From the NCBI GenBank assembly GCA_033722555.1, contig JAWVYS010000006.1, positions 1-64,000 of the forward strand: 64,000 bases of DNA, in the 5' to 3' direction. The notes below the pieces were generated by a model. That model was not told where the DNA came from and did not search any database. It was given only the letters and a program-made list of their open reading frames with translations. This document shows positions 27,016 to 34,666 of this stretch, one piece after another. Position 1 is the stretch's first letter; every line of letters starts with the position of its first letter. The DNA is from Brumimicrobium sp033722555. GTDB taxonomy: Bacteria > Bacteroidota > Bacteroidia > Flavobacteriales_D > Crocinitomicaceae. A program made the translations under genes and the position numbers.

Positions 27016-27241
27016 CTTTGTTTTTATTTTCAGCCTGTTCTTCCAAAAAACGCTGGTGTTTCTCCATGTGTCTCATCATGAAACGACGAATAAAGAACAG
27101 AGCGAGCGTTAATAGTCCAAAAATATAATAGAATGCCCATTTATCGAATCCCTCGGAGATTCCCATGATTGTAACCGCAATGAAAATCACGATTGTCATA
27201 GCGAGCCAAAATTTCTGCATAATCTTGTTATACGTATCCAT
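26999..27241 (-). CDS. Small two-helix membrane protein
   Basis: 80 residues with two hydrophobic segments (~11-29 and ~36-52) and a basic/charged C-terminal tail (RRFMMRHMEKHQRFLEEQAE), which should be cytoplasmic. Lies 2 nt after lptC and overlaps the next gene. Possibly a helper in envelope biogenesis by context alone; no named family recognised. Confidence 0.7.
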   Translation of the reverse strand: MDTYNKIMQKFWLAMTIVIFIAVTIMGISEGFDKWAFYYIFGLLTLALFFIRRFMMRHMEKHQRFLEEQAENKNKDADKR

Positions 27242-27243
27242 GT

Positions 27244-27810
27244 TTATTCATTATTGTTTAAAAAAATACGGGCGGTCGGCTTATAAAATTGGGCCGTGTC
27301 AAATCGATGGTTGGTCCAGGCACCCATTCCGTACAATATCATATCGGGAGAAGTTATGACCACTGCTTTGTCCGTGTAAATTGAATCCCCTTTTTTATTC
27401 CAGAACAGCACCTCAGTTTCCAACTTTTTCTTACGATTAATATTGAGTAATTCCACGCTATCCCGTACGATAATATTACCCGATTCATCATCAATCTCGC
27501 CATAAAGAGAGGTCAGGACAGAAGTCACCTCACCCTTTTCATTAAAGAATTTTACTTTCAGGCCATCCTTGAATTTCGTAATCGATTTGGGTTCTGAATA
27601 AGATTCTGCGATTCTGGCAAACAACTCCACCTGGGCGTATCCGGAATCCGTGTATACGACATGAAGGTTTTCAGTAGTCTCATTAGGACTATCGGGGTAG
27701 GTTGTGATTTTTTTTATCTTTTCAAGATCATTCTCACAGGAAAAAAATATTCCTGCCACGACCAGCATGACAGGAATAAATAATTTTCTCAGTATTAAAA
27801 TTCCGAGCAT
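27244..27810 (-). CDS. lptC: LPS-export protein LptC
   Basis: 188 residues. N-terminal anchor with a Cys (IFFSCEND), which in Bacteroidota often makes LptC a lipoprotein-like protein. The fold of repeated beta strands is seen in VYTDSGYAQVELFARIAE, KFKDGLKVKFFNEKGE, LFWNKKGDSIYTDKAVVI and MILYGMGAWTN, the last near the family's usual end. It should bridge LPS from LptBFG to LptA. Its ATG overlaps the stop of the TPR gene by one base. In Bacteroidota it usually sits beside coaX, an outer-membrane protein and a TPR protein, exactly as here. Confidence 0.85.
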   Translation of the reverse strand: MLGILILRKLFIPVMLVVAGIFFSCENDLEKIKKITTYPDSPNETTENLHVVYTDSGYAQVELFARIAESYSEPKSITKFKDGLKVKFFNEKGEVTSVLTSLYGEIDDESGNIIVRDSVELLNINRKKKLETEVLFWNKKGDSIYTDKAVVITSPDMILYGMGAWTNHRFDTAQFYKPTARIFLNNNE

Positions 27811-29069
27811 TAATATGTTTCAATTTTGTAGGTTCTGTTCCAGCACCCCAGGGTCACCTCTTCTCCTACATTTTTATTCACGTTAAATAAGTCCGTAGAT
27901 GTGGGAGCCTGATTCTTATACATTTCAACCAATGTACCGTTACCTGACTTCTTAGCAAGTTCAATGGCGTAATACATGTTTGCTTTTCTGTCGAATGTAG
28001 AGTCTCCACAATCATTCATTAGAGCATGCACACTTTTTGCAGCGATTTCATATCCCTTGCCAGAATTCTTTCCGGATACAGCCAGTCCTGCGTCGTGAGC
28101 AGCACGGTAATTTCTTGAGCGAAAATAAGCAGCGGCTATTTCGTACTGAATATCGCTTTTCATGTCCGGATCTTCAGTCATTGTAAGCGCTTTCTCAAAC
28201 GTTTTGATCGCTTCAGATGTTTTGTTTTGAGCAATAAGTAATTTAGCTTTTGCCAAAACGGCATCCACAGAAGGATCAATTTTTATAATTGTATCAACAA
28301 GCATTGCGTACTCCTTGCTCGAGGTACATTCTTTCTTTTCAAGCAAAGCCATGAAATTTTTCACAGCAGCTTTTTTTGCTTCTTTCTCCTGTGGCAAAGT
28401 ATTCATAAAAGAACTGATCTCAGGTAAAACGGATTCACAATCAGTAACAGCTTTTTCAAGATAAATCGAGAGAAAATCAACTGTTTCGGGATTCATTTTC
28501 CCTTTAGTAACATATTCGGAAAGTTTAAAGAACTCCGTAATCAGTCTTTTTTTGTATTCAGCCTTCTTATCTTCATCGGTTTCCTGAACCCACAGATTAT
28601 ATAAATTTGCGTAGTACTGCTTTACAAATCCTTCGTTTACATCTTTTCCTTCATGATGTATACCAATTCTGTATGCTTCATCAGCCTTTTTCATGTAACC
28701 AGGCTTCGCCTGTTTCAAATATGAATAACCGAGGAAGGTCTGCCAATCTTTTTGTAAGCCATGAACCTCTTGTGCTTTTTCATACACAGCGATCAGCGTA
28801 TCAAGATAAGCCGTTTCTGCCTCGGGAGTTTTGGCATTTCGCATAGATTGCTTGATTGCGTAGATGAAAGGATTGTAAAATACCATTTCGAGCTTTTCAC
28901 AGTTCTCCTGTGCTTTGATGTACGCATAAACAGTTTTTTCGTAGTTCTTTGTACTGTAGGCATCTCCCGCAATCGTCTTATAACGCAAACATTCGTCGGC
29001 ATTCTGTGCTGTGGAGACAGATACTGCCCCGAATAAAACTGTTCCTAAAATTAATTTTGCAAACTTCAT
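27810..29069 (-). CDS. Exported TPR-repeat protein of the coaX-lptC cluster
   Basis: 419 residues. Signal peptide (MKFAKLILGTVLFGAVSVSTAQ). TPR-like helical repeats cover most of the length: YSTKNYEKTVYAYIKAQENC, AEAYRIG-type units and AKLLIAQNKTSEAIKTFEKA ... QYEIAAAYFRSRNYRAAHDA. Periplasmic or outer-membrane-associated scaffold. Shares one base with lptC and is preceded by the outer-membrane protein gene, 12 nt away, so one operon is likely. Confidence 0.82.
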   Translation of the reverse strand: MKFAKLILGTVLFGAVSVSTAQNADECLRYKTIAGDAYSTKNYEKTVYAYIKAQENCEKLEMVFYNPFIYAIKQSMRNAKTPEAETAYLDTLIAVYEKAQEVHGLQKDWQTFLGYSYLKQAKPGYMKKADEAYRIGIHHEGKDVNEGFVKQYYANLYNLWVQETDEDKKAEYKKRLITEFFKLSEYVTKGKMNPETVDFLSIYLEKAVTDCESVLPEISSFMNTLPQEKEAKKAAVKNFMALLEKKECTSSKEYAMLVDTIIKIDPSVDAVLAKAKLLIAQNKTSEAIKTFEKALTMTEDPDMKSDIQYEIAAAYFRSRNYRAAHDAGLAVSGKNSGKGYEIAAKSVHALMNDCGDSTFDRKANMYYAIELAKKSGNGTLVEMYKNQAPTSTDLFNVNKNVGEEVTLGCWNRTYKIETY

Positions 29070-29080
29070 AATTTATATTA

Positions 29081-30436
29081 TTAATCTAACTTGTATTTCT
29101 TAAACCATCTGTCGTAGCTTGGAGCAATATTTATGCCTAAATTAAATCCAAAATAAGTTTCTCTGATAACATTGGTACTGTTTTTTGCATTCTGGTCTCC
29201 ATAAGAGGCTGAAAAATTGATCATTGAAATCGAACGATTGATAACTATCGGTATACCTAAACCAACGGTGAGTCCCTGATCTGTAATCTGCTCATCATTG
29301 AAACTATAGGGAGTGTTTATTGAATATGCACCGAGTCTGTAGTGAAATTTATGATAGGTCTTAATATAATTTGAACGATCCACGGCTATGCGGTGAGGAA
29401 CGTATTCAAACCCGAATCTAAACGAAGTAAGGTCCTTGAATCCGGGATCAGACGAAGCATCATTGAATGTTTCACGGTAGGCTGACCAGTTCTCGGAAGT
29501 AAATTCCGTTGTAAACAAAAATTTCGGTAATCTGGCATTATTTTCCTTGTTTTCCATCAAAGGAGTTAATTCATAGCTGAATCCCACATTTATCCTTTGA
29601 GCTGCAGTCACGGTGCCCTCCCTGGATGTTGGAGCAACGATCGTATCATAGCTAGACAAAACGGTGAAGCCGGAATAAAAAATACGTGAATGTGTTCGAA
29701 TGAAGTTCAAATTTTGTTGCGGTCGATAAACCGCTCCGAAAGTAAAAAGATGCTCTTTGGAGGGAATGAACCTGTAATTAAGGCCGACCTCTCCTCCGAA
29801 AGCCCTTGCCTGAAGATTTCTCTGATCCATGCCACCAACATCACCGATATTTTGTTTTGTATATGCCCTTCTCAGGTTTTCTACATTCCCAAAATAATGC
29901 TTGACATTCAATCCAAGAGTCAGGGAATGGTTCCGTTTTTTAATAATCTGCCCTGAAAAACCCAGCACGAACTCCTGAATTGCCCCGGATCCCTCGTAAT
30001 CATAAAATATACTGTCTCCATCTATCACCGTAGCAGTATTTATATCGTATCCGGATCTGCTGAATGGTTTCATGCCGAAAGCCAGTCCGAGTCGATCGGC
30101 AAAGGGCACGATAAGCGAGAAATGGGTTATTGCACTGTAATTACCCTGAGAACTTAAATCACCTTGAATAAAAGTCTTTCTCACGTGGGTTATCCCAGTT
30201 GAAAACAGAGGTGTTTGTTTTGCCAGATGAGAATAGGATGATGGATTCATCAGGTTGCTTTGGGTAGAGTCAATTAGCGCTACAGAAGAGCCTCCGAGAC
30301 CAGACATATAGGCATTTCCGTAGAAACTGATATCGCCTATCCCTTGTGAAGAATAGGGTGAATTTGTGCTGATCTGAGCATAAGAAACTGCGCCGGTTAT
30401 TAATAAGCTAAATATCGCCAGGATTTTACTGTACAT
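29081..30436 (-). CDS. Outer-membrane beta-barrel protein of the coaX-lptC cluster
   Basis: 451 residues. Signal peptide ends VSYAQ. Start of the mature protein (STNSPYSSQGIGDISFYGN) and repeated strand/turn pattern with aromatic girdles (LGLAFGMKPFSRSGYDINTA) fit a large outer-membrane barrel related to the FadL/OmpP1-type proteins of Bacteroidota. Overlaps coaX by 11 nt. Substrate unknown. Confidence 0.8.
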   Translation of the reverse strand: MYSKILAIFSLLITGAVSYAQISTNSPYSSQGIGDISFYGNAYMSGLGGSSVALIDSTQSNLMNPSSYSHLAKQTPLFSTGITHVRKTFIQGDLSSQGNYSAITHFSLIVPFADRLGLAFGMKPFSRSGYDINTATVIDGDSIFYDYEGSGAIQEFVLGFSGQIIKKRNHSLTLGLNVKHYFGNVENLRRAYTKQNIGDVGGMDQRNLQARAFGGEVGLNYRFIPSKEHLFTFGAVYRPQQNLNFIRTHSRIFYSGFTVLSSYDTIVAPTSREGTVTAAQRINVGFSYELTPLMENKENNARLPKFLFTTEFTSENWSAYRETFNDASSDPGFKDLTSFRFGFEYVPHRIAVDRSNYIKTYHKFHYRLGAYSINTPYSFNDEQITDQGLTVGLGIPIVINRSISMINFSASYGDQNAKNSTNVIRETYFGFNLGINIAPSYDRWFKKYKLD

Positions 30437-31160
30437 TGTACTTCAAAATTAAATATAAACCACGCAGGGTTAAATTATCGTCGGCAAAGATGGTATTTTT
30501 TCCTTCTATATCAAACCTTTTATGGTCTCCACCGGTTAAAAAAATTGTTAAAGGTGCAAATTGTTGATTATAACGATCAATCATTCCTTTTATTTCGTAG
30601 GCAATTCCTGTCATCACACCGTTGTTCATGGAGGCAAAGGTGGAATTACCTATTAATCCCCACGATTCGCCGGGTTCGATGAGTGGCAGTTTACCTGTAT
30701 AATCGTGCATGGCGCGAAACCTCATCCTCATCCCCGGAGAAATAGACCCACCGAGATAAATCCCCTGATTATCGACAAAGTCAAATTTAATACAGGTACC
30801 TATATCCACCGAAAGTGCGTTATTTCCCTTAGCAAGTGAGTGAATAGCCACCGCATTAGAAATTCGATCCGCACCCAGTGTTTCAGGTGTTAAGTAATTA
30901 TCGAAACGCACAGGAAGCTTTGTATTGGAGGATAATACAACTGTAGGATTTAGGTTTCTCTCAATTTTCGCCATCAATTCTTCGGAAACAACGCTTGAGA
31001 GAATGGATGGCTTATTTTTAAATCCATTTAAGTAGGTAAACAATGTGGCCTCGTCGGCAGGATTGAAAGCCCGTATTTCTGTGGGCTCATCTTTTTGAAA
31101 TCGAGCGACCTTGACACGAGTATTGCCCGCATCAACTATTATGAATTCTTCTTCATCCAT
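30426..31160 (-). CDS. coaX: Type III pantothenate kinase
   Basis: 244 residues. ASKHA-type phosphotransferase that starts CoA synthesis from pantothenate. Phosphate-1 motif DAGNTRVKVARF (10-21), phosphate-2 motif ALSVDIGTCIKFDFV, the LGGSISPGMRMRFRAMHDYT segment with the pantothenate-binding residues and the adenosine loop TGGDH. Normal length. First gene of the minus-strand operon, divergent from tRNA-Phe with a ~125-nt shared promoter region. Confidence 0.95.
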   Translation of the reverse strand: MDEEEFIIVDAGNTRVKVARFQKDEPTEIRAFNPADEATLFTYLNGFKNKPSILSSVVSEELMAKIERNLNPTVVLSSNTKLPVRFDNYLTPETLGADRISNAVAIHSLAKGNNALSVDIGTCIKFDFVDNQGIYLGGSISPGMRMRFRAMHDYTGKLPLIEPGESWGLIGNSTFASMNNGVMTGIAYEIKGMIDRYNQQFAPLTIFLTGGDHKRFDIEGKNTIFADDNLTLRGLYLILKYNVQ

Positions 31161-31235
31161 TTTAACGGGATAAAGATAATAGAAGATATTTTATAATTTT
31201 TCAAACAAAGTTAGCTTTCAAATAAAATTAGTTTC

Positions 31236-31243
31236 TATCTTTG
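31236..31243 (+). promoter_or_regulatory. -7 box of tRNA-Phe promoter
   Basis: TATCTTTG matches the Bacteroidota -7 consensus TAnnTTTG exactly, 43 nt before the tRNA. No clear -33 TTG is seen. Confidence 0.6.
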
Positions 31244-31285
31244 CCCCCACCAAATCGAAAACATGAGGTTTGGTTGAAAAAATTA

Positions 31286-31358
31286 GGTGATGTAGCTCAG
31301 TTGGTAGAGCAAAGGACTGAAAATCCTTGTGTCGGCGGTTCGATTCCGTCCATCACCA
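31286..31358 (+). tRNA. tRNA-Phe (GAA)
   Basis: 73 nt with complete cloverleaf. Acceptor GGTGATG/CATCACC, D-arm GCTC...GAGC, anticodon loop CTGAAAA with GAA, T-arm GGCGG-TTCGATT-CCGTC, discriminator A. CCA is not encoded in full (ACAA follows). Confidence 0.97.
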
Positions 31359-31367
31359 CAAGAGTAG

Positions 31368-31396
31368 AGTGAGAGCGGAAGTTCTCACTTTTTTTT
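31368..31396 (+). terminator. Terminator after tRNA-Phe
   Basis: Stem AGTGAGA/TCTCACT with 8-nt loop, followed by a run of T. Confidence 0.85.
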
Positions 31397-31641
31397 GTTT
31401 TAGCGTTTATTGATTAAGACAGAAAATGTTTAGGTTTTAAGAAAAGGGAATCACTTGTTTCCTGTAAGAAAACCAGATTCCAACCATCATTATCAGACCG
31501 GAGATTTCACAAACCATTTAATTGAATACTAATAGGTCTTGAGAAATACAAAATTTAAGCAAAACTTTTGGTTTTAACAGACTTTTCTAATTCTTAGTAG
31601 CAAATCTAACTTTTCTATACTACCTTAGCTCACAGCCTTGA

Positions 31642-31662
31642 GGTCTTTTTTTAAAACTTTCG
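31642..31662 (+). promoter_or_regulatory. Weak copy of the AraC-linked operator before the regulator gene
   Basis: GGTCTTTTTTTAAAACTTTCG resembles the perfect copies at 32511 and 33104, ending 4 nt before the AraC start codon. Possible autoregulatory site; low certainty. Confidence 0.3.
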
Positions 31663-31665
31663 TTT

Positions 31666-32505
31666 ATGATTCGTTACCAGGAGCATTATCCATCAAACAA
31701 ATTTCGGAATATCATTTCGTGCTTTTGGACAATGGGTTTTGAGCCTACGGCGAAACTTCCGTCATTGGATGTTGTATTGCCGGATGGATGTACGGATTTA
31801 CTCATAAATACGGGGGCATCATTTAGGCGAATTGATAAGCAGTCGGGAAAGGATTTTGTGATAAGGGATTATGCATTGATTGGACAACGGAAAAACGCAA
31901 TTGAAATTTCACAAACTGTCGACACTACCTTTTTTGCAATCCGATTTACGCCTTTTGGAATGAAGTCGTTGTTTCCATTTGAATCTTCTGAATTAACTGG
32001 AACGATGATCGACATGGATAGCTCGATTAAAAATATAGTGGATCCGATACGTTCAATTTTAGAGAAAAGAATTCCTTTTCAGAAAAAGCTTATTGACATC
32101 CAGGAAGTGCTGGAAAATAGAATGGCAAACTCTGTTGCATCTAATTTCTTAGTGGAAAAAGCGACGAGTGAAATTCTCAATGGTCACGGAAATTTCAACG
32201 TTTCGGAGTTTTGTAGTAAAGAAGGTGTCCATAAATCCACATTGGAGAAAAACTTTTTGAGCCACGTGGGACTGAGCCCAAAAGAATTTGCTGCTATTAT
32301 TCGCTTTAATCGCACGCATTCTTTATTGCAAAAAGGAGATAAAATTAAACTCACTCATCTTGCTCTTGACTGTGGCTATTATGATCAATCACACATGATC
32401 AAAGAATTCAAAAGGTTCTCAAATAGTTCTCCTTCTCAACTATTGAAAGCCCAATATCTTCTTCCTACAATAGCTGCTTCTTGTTATCATTCGCTGCAAG
32501 CTTAG
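31666..32505 (+). CDS. AraC-family transcription regulator
   Basis: 279 residues. The N-terminal ~165 residues form an effector-binding-like domain (YQEHYPSNKFRNIISCFWTM, VVLPDGCTDLLINTG) of the type seen in many Bacteroidota AraC proteins. The C-terminal ~100 residues are an AraC helix-turn-helix: NVSEFCSKEGVHKSTLEKNF, then GLSPKEFAAIIRFNRTH and ALDCGYYDQSHMIKEFKRFS, SPSQLL. It is followed in the same direction by three exported-protein genes, of which the first two carry an identical 20-nt element, so it is the likely local regulator. Confidence 0.92.
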   Translation: MIRYQEHYPSNKFRNIISCFWTMGFEPTAKLPSLDVVLPDGCTDLLINTGASFRRIDKQSGKDFVIRDYALIGQRKNAIEISQTVDTTFFAIRFTPFGMKSLFPFESSELTGTMIDMDSSIKNIVDPIRSILEKRIPFQKKLIDIQEVLENRMANSVASNFLVEKATSEILNGHGNFNVSEFCSKEGVHKSTLEKNFLSHVGLSPKEFAAIIRFNRTHSLLQKGDKIKLTHLALDCGYYDQSHMIKEFKRFSNSSPSQLLKAQYLLPTIAASCYHSLQA

Positions 32506-32510
32506 TCCTG

Positions 32511-32530
32511 AATCGTCTTTTTTACAATTT
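32511..32530 (+). promoter_or_regulatory. AraC-linked operator candidate, copy 1
   Basis: AATCGTCTTTTTTACAATTT, identical to the 20 bases at 33104-33123. Ends 18 nt before a -7 box TACTTTCG (32549-32556), so it covers the -33 region of the 32574 gene. Confidence 0.65.
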
Positions 32531-32548
32531 CCTTACCTTTAGAGTATC

Positions 32549-32556
32549 TACTTTCG
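32549..32556 (+). promoter_or_regulatory. -7 box of gene at 32574
   Basis: TACTTTCG, one base off TAnnTTTG, 17 nt upstream of the ATG. Confidence 0.5.
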
Positions 32557-32573
32557 ACTTAAAATAAAGTAAC

Positions 32574-33089
32574 ATGAAAAGAACATATCTTTTATTCGTG
32601 ACTATTCTCTTAGGTATTAATTTTTCGATGGCTCAAGATGATTCCACCTGTGCTTGTTGCACGGAGCAGCATAAAGCGTTTGATTTCTGGTTAGGAGACT
32701 GGACGGTATATAATTCAAAAGGAGATATAGTAGGGCATAATAACCTAGTTAAAATGCAAGACGAATGTGTCATGCAGGAAAACTGGGTTGCAGCTAACGG
32801 AACAAACACAGGGACTAGTTATAATTTTTATGACCAAAAGGATTCTACCTGGAATCAAGTTTGGATAAGCAATACCGGAAATATTCTAATCCTAAAAGGT
32901 AATTTAAATTCAAATGGAGAAATGGTGCTCAAAAGTGAGCTTATTGAAGGTAAAAAAGGAAATTACTACAATCAAATTACCTGGTTTGAAGATGAGAAAA
33001 AGAATGTCATTCAACGGTGGGACATATTGAGTGAAGAAGGCGAAACCATCAAGACGGTGTTTGAAGGAATTTATAAAAAAGACAAGTAG
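32574..33089 (+). CDS. Exported DUF1579-like protein
   Basis: 171 residues. Signal peptide (LLFVTILLGINFSMAQ). Mature N-terminus has a CACC cluster (STCACCTEQHKAF), then FDFWLGDWTVYNSKG, the W-x-G-x-W motif of DUF1579-like beta-barrel proteins, and later WNQVWISNTG and VIQRWDILSE. The family resembles lipocalin/nitrobindin-type folds that bind small ligands; here the ligand is unknown. Transcribed from its own promoter with operator copy 1. Second gene after the AraC regulator. Confidence 0.72.
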   Translation: MKRTYLLFVTILLGINFSMAQDDSTCACCTEQHKAFDFWLGDWTVYNSKGDIVGHNNLVKMQDECVMQENWVAANGTNTGTSYNFYDQKDSTWNQVWISNTGNILILKGNLNSNGEMVLKSELIEGKKGNYYNQITWFEDEKKNVIQRWDILSEEGETIKTVFEGIYKKDK

Positions 33090-33103
33090 TTCGTATTTAC
33101 GTA

Positions 33104-33123
33104 AATCGTCTTTTTTACAATTT
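33104..33123 (+). promoter_or_regulatory. AraC-linked operator candidate, copy 2
   Basis: Identical to copy 1 over 20 nt and also 18 nt upstream of a -7 box (TACTTTTG). Confidence 0.65.
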
Positions 33124-33141
33124 TTCGTCTAAATCAGAAAC

Positions 33142-33149
33142 TACTTTTG
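33142..33149 (+). promoter_or_regulatory. -7 box of the alpha/beta-hydrolase gene
   Basis: TACTTTTG is an exact TAnnTTTG match. It contains the in-frame TTG at 33147, which is therefore part of the promoter and not a start codon. Confidence 0.65.
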
Positions 33150-33179
33150 AAGAAATTACGAACGTTACAATCAAGTAGT

Positions 33180-34541
33180 ATGAAAGTCTTAAGCCTCGTT
33201 ATCAGTTTTACGCTATCGTTTTTCGTTTACACACTTCAGGGACAAGAAGAGAATTTTGTTGAGTCCAACGGTGTGAACATTCATTTTACCATTTTTGGAG
33301 AAGGACCTCCAGTTCTAATCATCAATGGTGGACCTGGATTTAGTAGCGAAGGATTTGTTCCTCTCGCTAAGAAAATAGCAAACGAAGGATACCAAACAAT
33401 TCTTTACGACCAAAGAGGAACCGGTAAATCGTCCATGGAAAAAGTAGATAGTACCAATATCACTATGGACTTGATGGTTGAAGACATTGAAGCGATCCGA
33501 AAAAAAATGAACATTGATGAATGGATTGTTCTTGGACATTCTTTTGGAGGGATTATGGCTAACTATTATACAGCTCAGTACCCTTCTCGCGTAAAAGCAA
33601 TGATATCGTCCTCTTCCGGGGGAATTGACTTGTCATTGCTCAGGAACGCTCAGTCAAATCTTTACTCAAAGCTGACTCAAACTGAACTTGATTCTATGCG
33701 TTATTGGAGTGCACAAAGACGGAATGGGGATAATAGTGAATACGCACAGAAACAATTTGCAAAATACATGGCTCCTGCATACGTGTATGACCGAAAGTTT
33801 ATTCCGGTCGTTGCGGAAAGATTGACTCAGGGGAACATGGCACTGAATCGTCTCGTTTGGAATGATTTGATTCGAATTGAATACGATTGTAAACCAAAAT
33901 TACGCTCGTTTGACAAGCCAGTATTAATTATTCAAGGTAAAAATGATATTATAAGCGAAAATCTTGCTTCTACTGCCGATAGTGTTTTCCCCAATTCAAA
34001 AGTCGTTCTTCTCGATAGTTGCGGTCACTATGGCTGGCTGGATCAACCCGTTGATTATTTTGGTAAAATCTTCAGTTTTTTAAAGCATGTTGAAGAGCAT
34101 TCTGAAAATGTAAAAAAAGTGAAGGTTGTGCTTCAGAATTATATAAAATCCATCTACATTTCAGATTCTGCTATGGTTGAAAAAATAGCTGACAGTACGC
34201 TTCAAAAATCTGGTCATTATTATTCTCCCAGACGTAAAACTTGGAGTTATGAAGACATGGATTTTGAAGGTTTACAACATACGGCCGCTACTTACAATCG
34301 CAAAAAATGGCTTCCTGAGTGGGCACCTGCAGAAATAGAGATTTACGAAGTAAAGGAAAAAGTAGCTTCGGCAAAAGTAAAAGCCATTTGGGGATTTGAC
34401 TATATGCTCTTATCCAAAAAGAACGGACAATGGATGATTGACAAAGTATTGTGGCAGAGCTATACTGCCGATGAGCAGAAGGAATATTTCACACGGTTAA
34501 AAAACAATTGGGAGTTAAATACTATTTCTGAAAAGGAGTAA
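33180..34541 (+). CDS. Exported alpha/beta-hydrolase with C-terminal NTF2-like domain
   Basis: 453 residues from ATG 33180, chosen because the upstream in-frame TTG lies in the -7 box and because this start gives a clean signal peptide (MKVLSLVISFTLSFFVYTLQ). Residues ~22-310 are an alpha/beta-hydrolase near the proline-iminopeptidase group: oxyanion region INGGPGFSS, YDQRGTGKS, nucleophile elbow LGHSFGG (Ser121), KNDII with the acid and SCGHYGWLDQ with His. Residues ~325-450 look like an NTF2/SnoaL-type domain (VVLQNYIKSIYISDSAMVEK ... WGFDYMLLSKKNGQWMIDKV). Likely a periplasmic hydrolase; substrate unknown. Confidence 0.85.
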   Translation: MKVLSLVISFTLSFFVYTLQGQEENFVESNGVNIHFTIFGEGPPVLIINGGPGFSSEGFVPLAKKIANEGYQTILYDQRGTGKSSMEKVDSTNITMDLMVEDIEAIRKKMNIDEWIVLGHSFGGIMANYYTAQYPSRVKAMISSSSGGIDLSLLRNAQSNLYSKLTQTELDSMRYWSAQRRNGDNSEYAQKQFAKYMAPAYVYDRKFIPVVAERLTQGNMALNRLVWNDLIRIEYDCKPKLRSFDKPVLIIQGKNDIISENLASTADSVFPNSKVVLLDSCGHYGWLDQPVDYFGKIFSFLKHVEEHSENVKKVKVVLQNYIKSIYISDSAMVEKIADSTLQKSGHYYSPRRKTWSYEDMDFEGLQHTAATYNRKKWLPEWAPAEIEIYEVKEKVASAKVKAIWGFDYMLLSKKNGQWMIDKVLWQSYTADEQKEYFTRLKNNWELNTISEKE

Positions 34542-34543
34542 GT

Positions 34544-34562
34544 AATTGGCTTTTTACAATGG
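34544..34562 (+). promoter_or_regulatory. Weak copy of AraC-linked operator before the 34667 gene
   Basis: AATTGGCTTTTTACAATGG resembles the perfect copies but with a one-T deletion and several changes. No -7 box at the expected 18-nt distance; tentative. Confidence 0.35.
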
Positions 34563-34666
34563 TCTTCTCTAACCTTTATTAGAATAGATTTAAAATGATT
34601 TTGACTTACAAACTAAATTACTAGTTGTATAACTAAAGATTTAGTTATACATTTAATTCATAATTG

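Larger units (their letters stand above)
31359..31665. other. Gene-free stretch between tRNA-Phe and the AraC gene
   Basis: 307 nt. Contains the tRNA terminator (31368-31396) and, at its end, a weak copy of the operator-like element (31642-31662). I see no ORF or RNA gene in the middle. Confidence 0.6.

Noticed and set aside
31473..31482. Another ECF-type -35 (TTCCAACC)
   Set aside because: It lacks the following T-run and a TCATC at the right distance, and no gene starts close by.
33147..33179. TTG start for the alpha/beta-hydrolase
   Set aside because: It lies in the -7 box TACTTTTG, and the signal peptide begins at ATG 33180.
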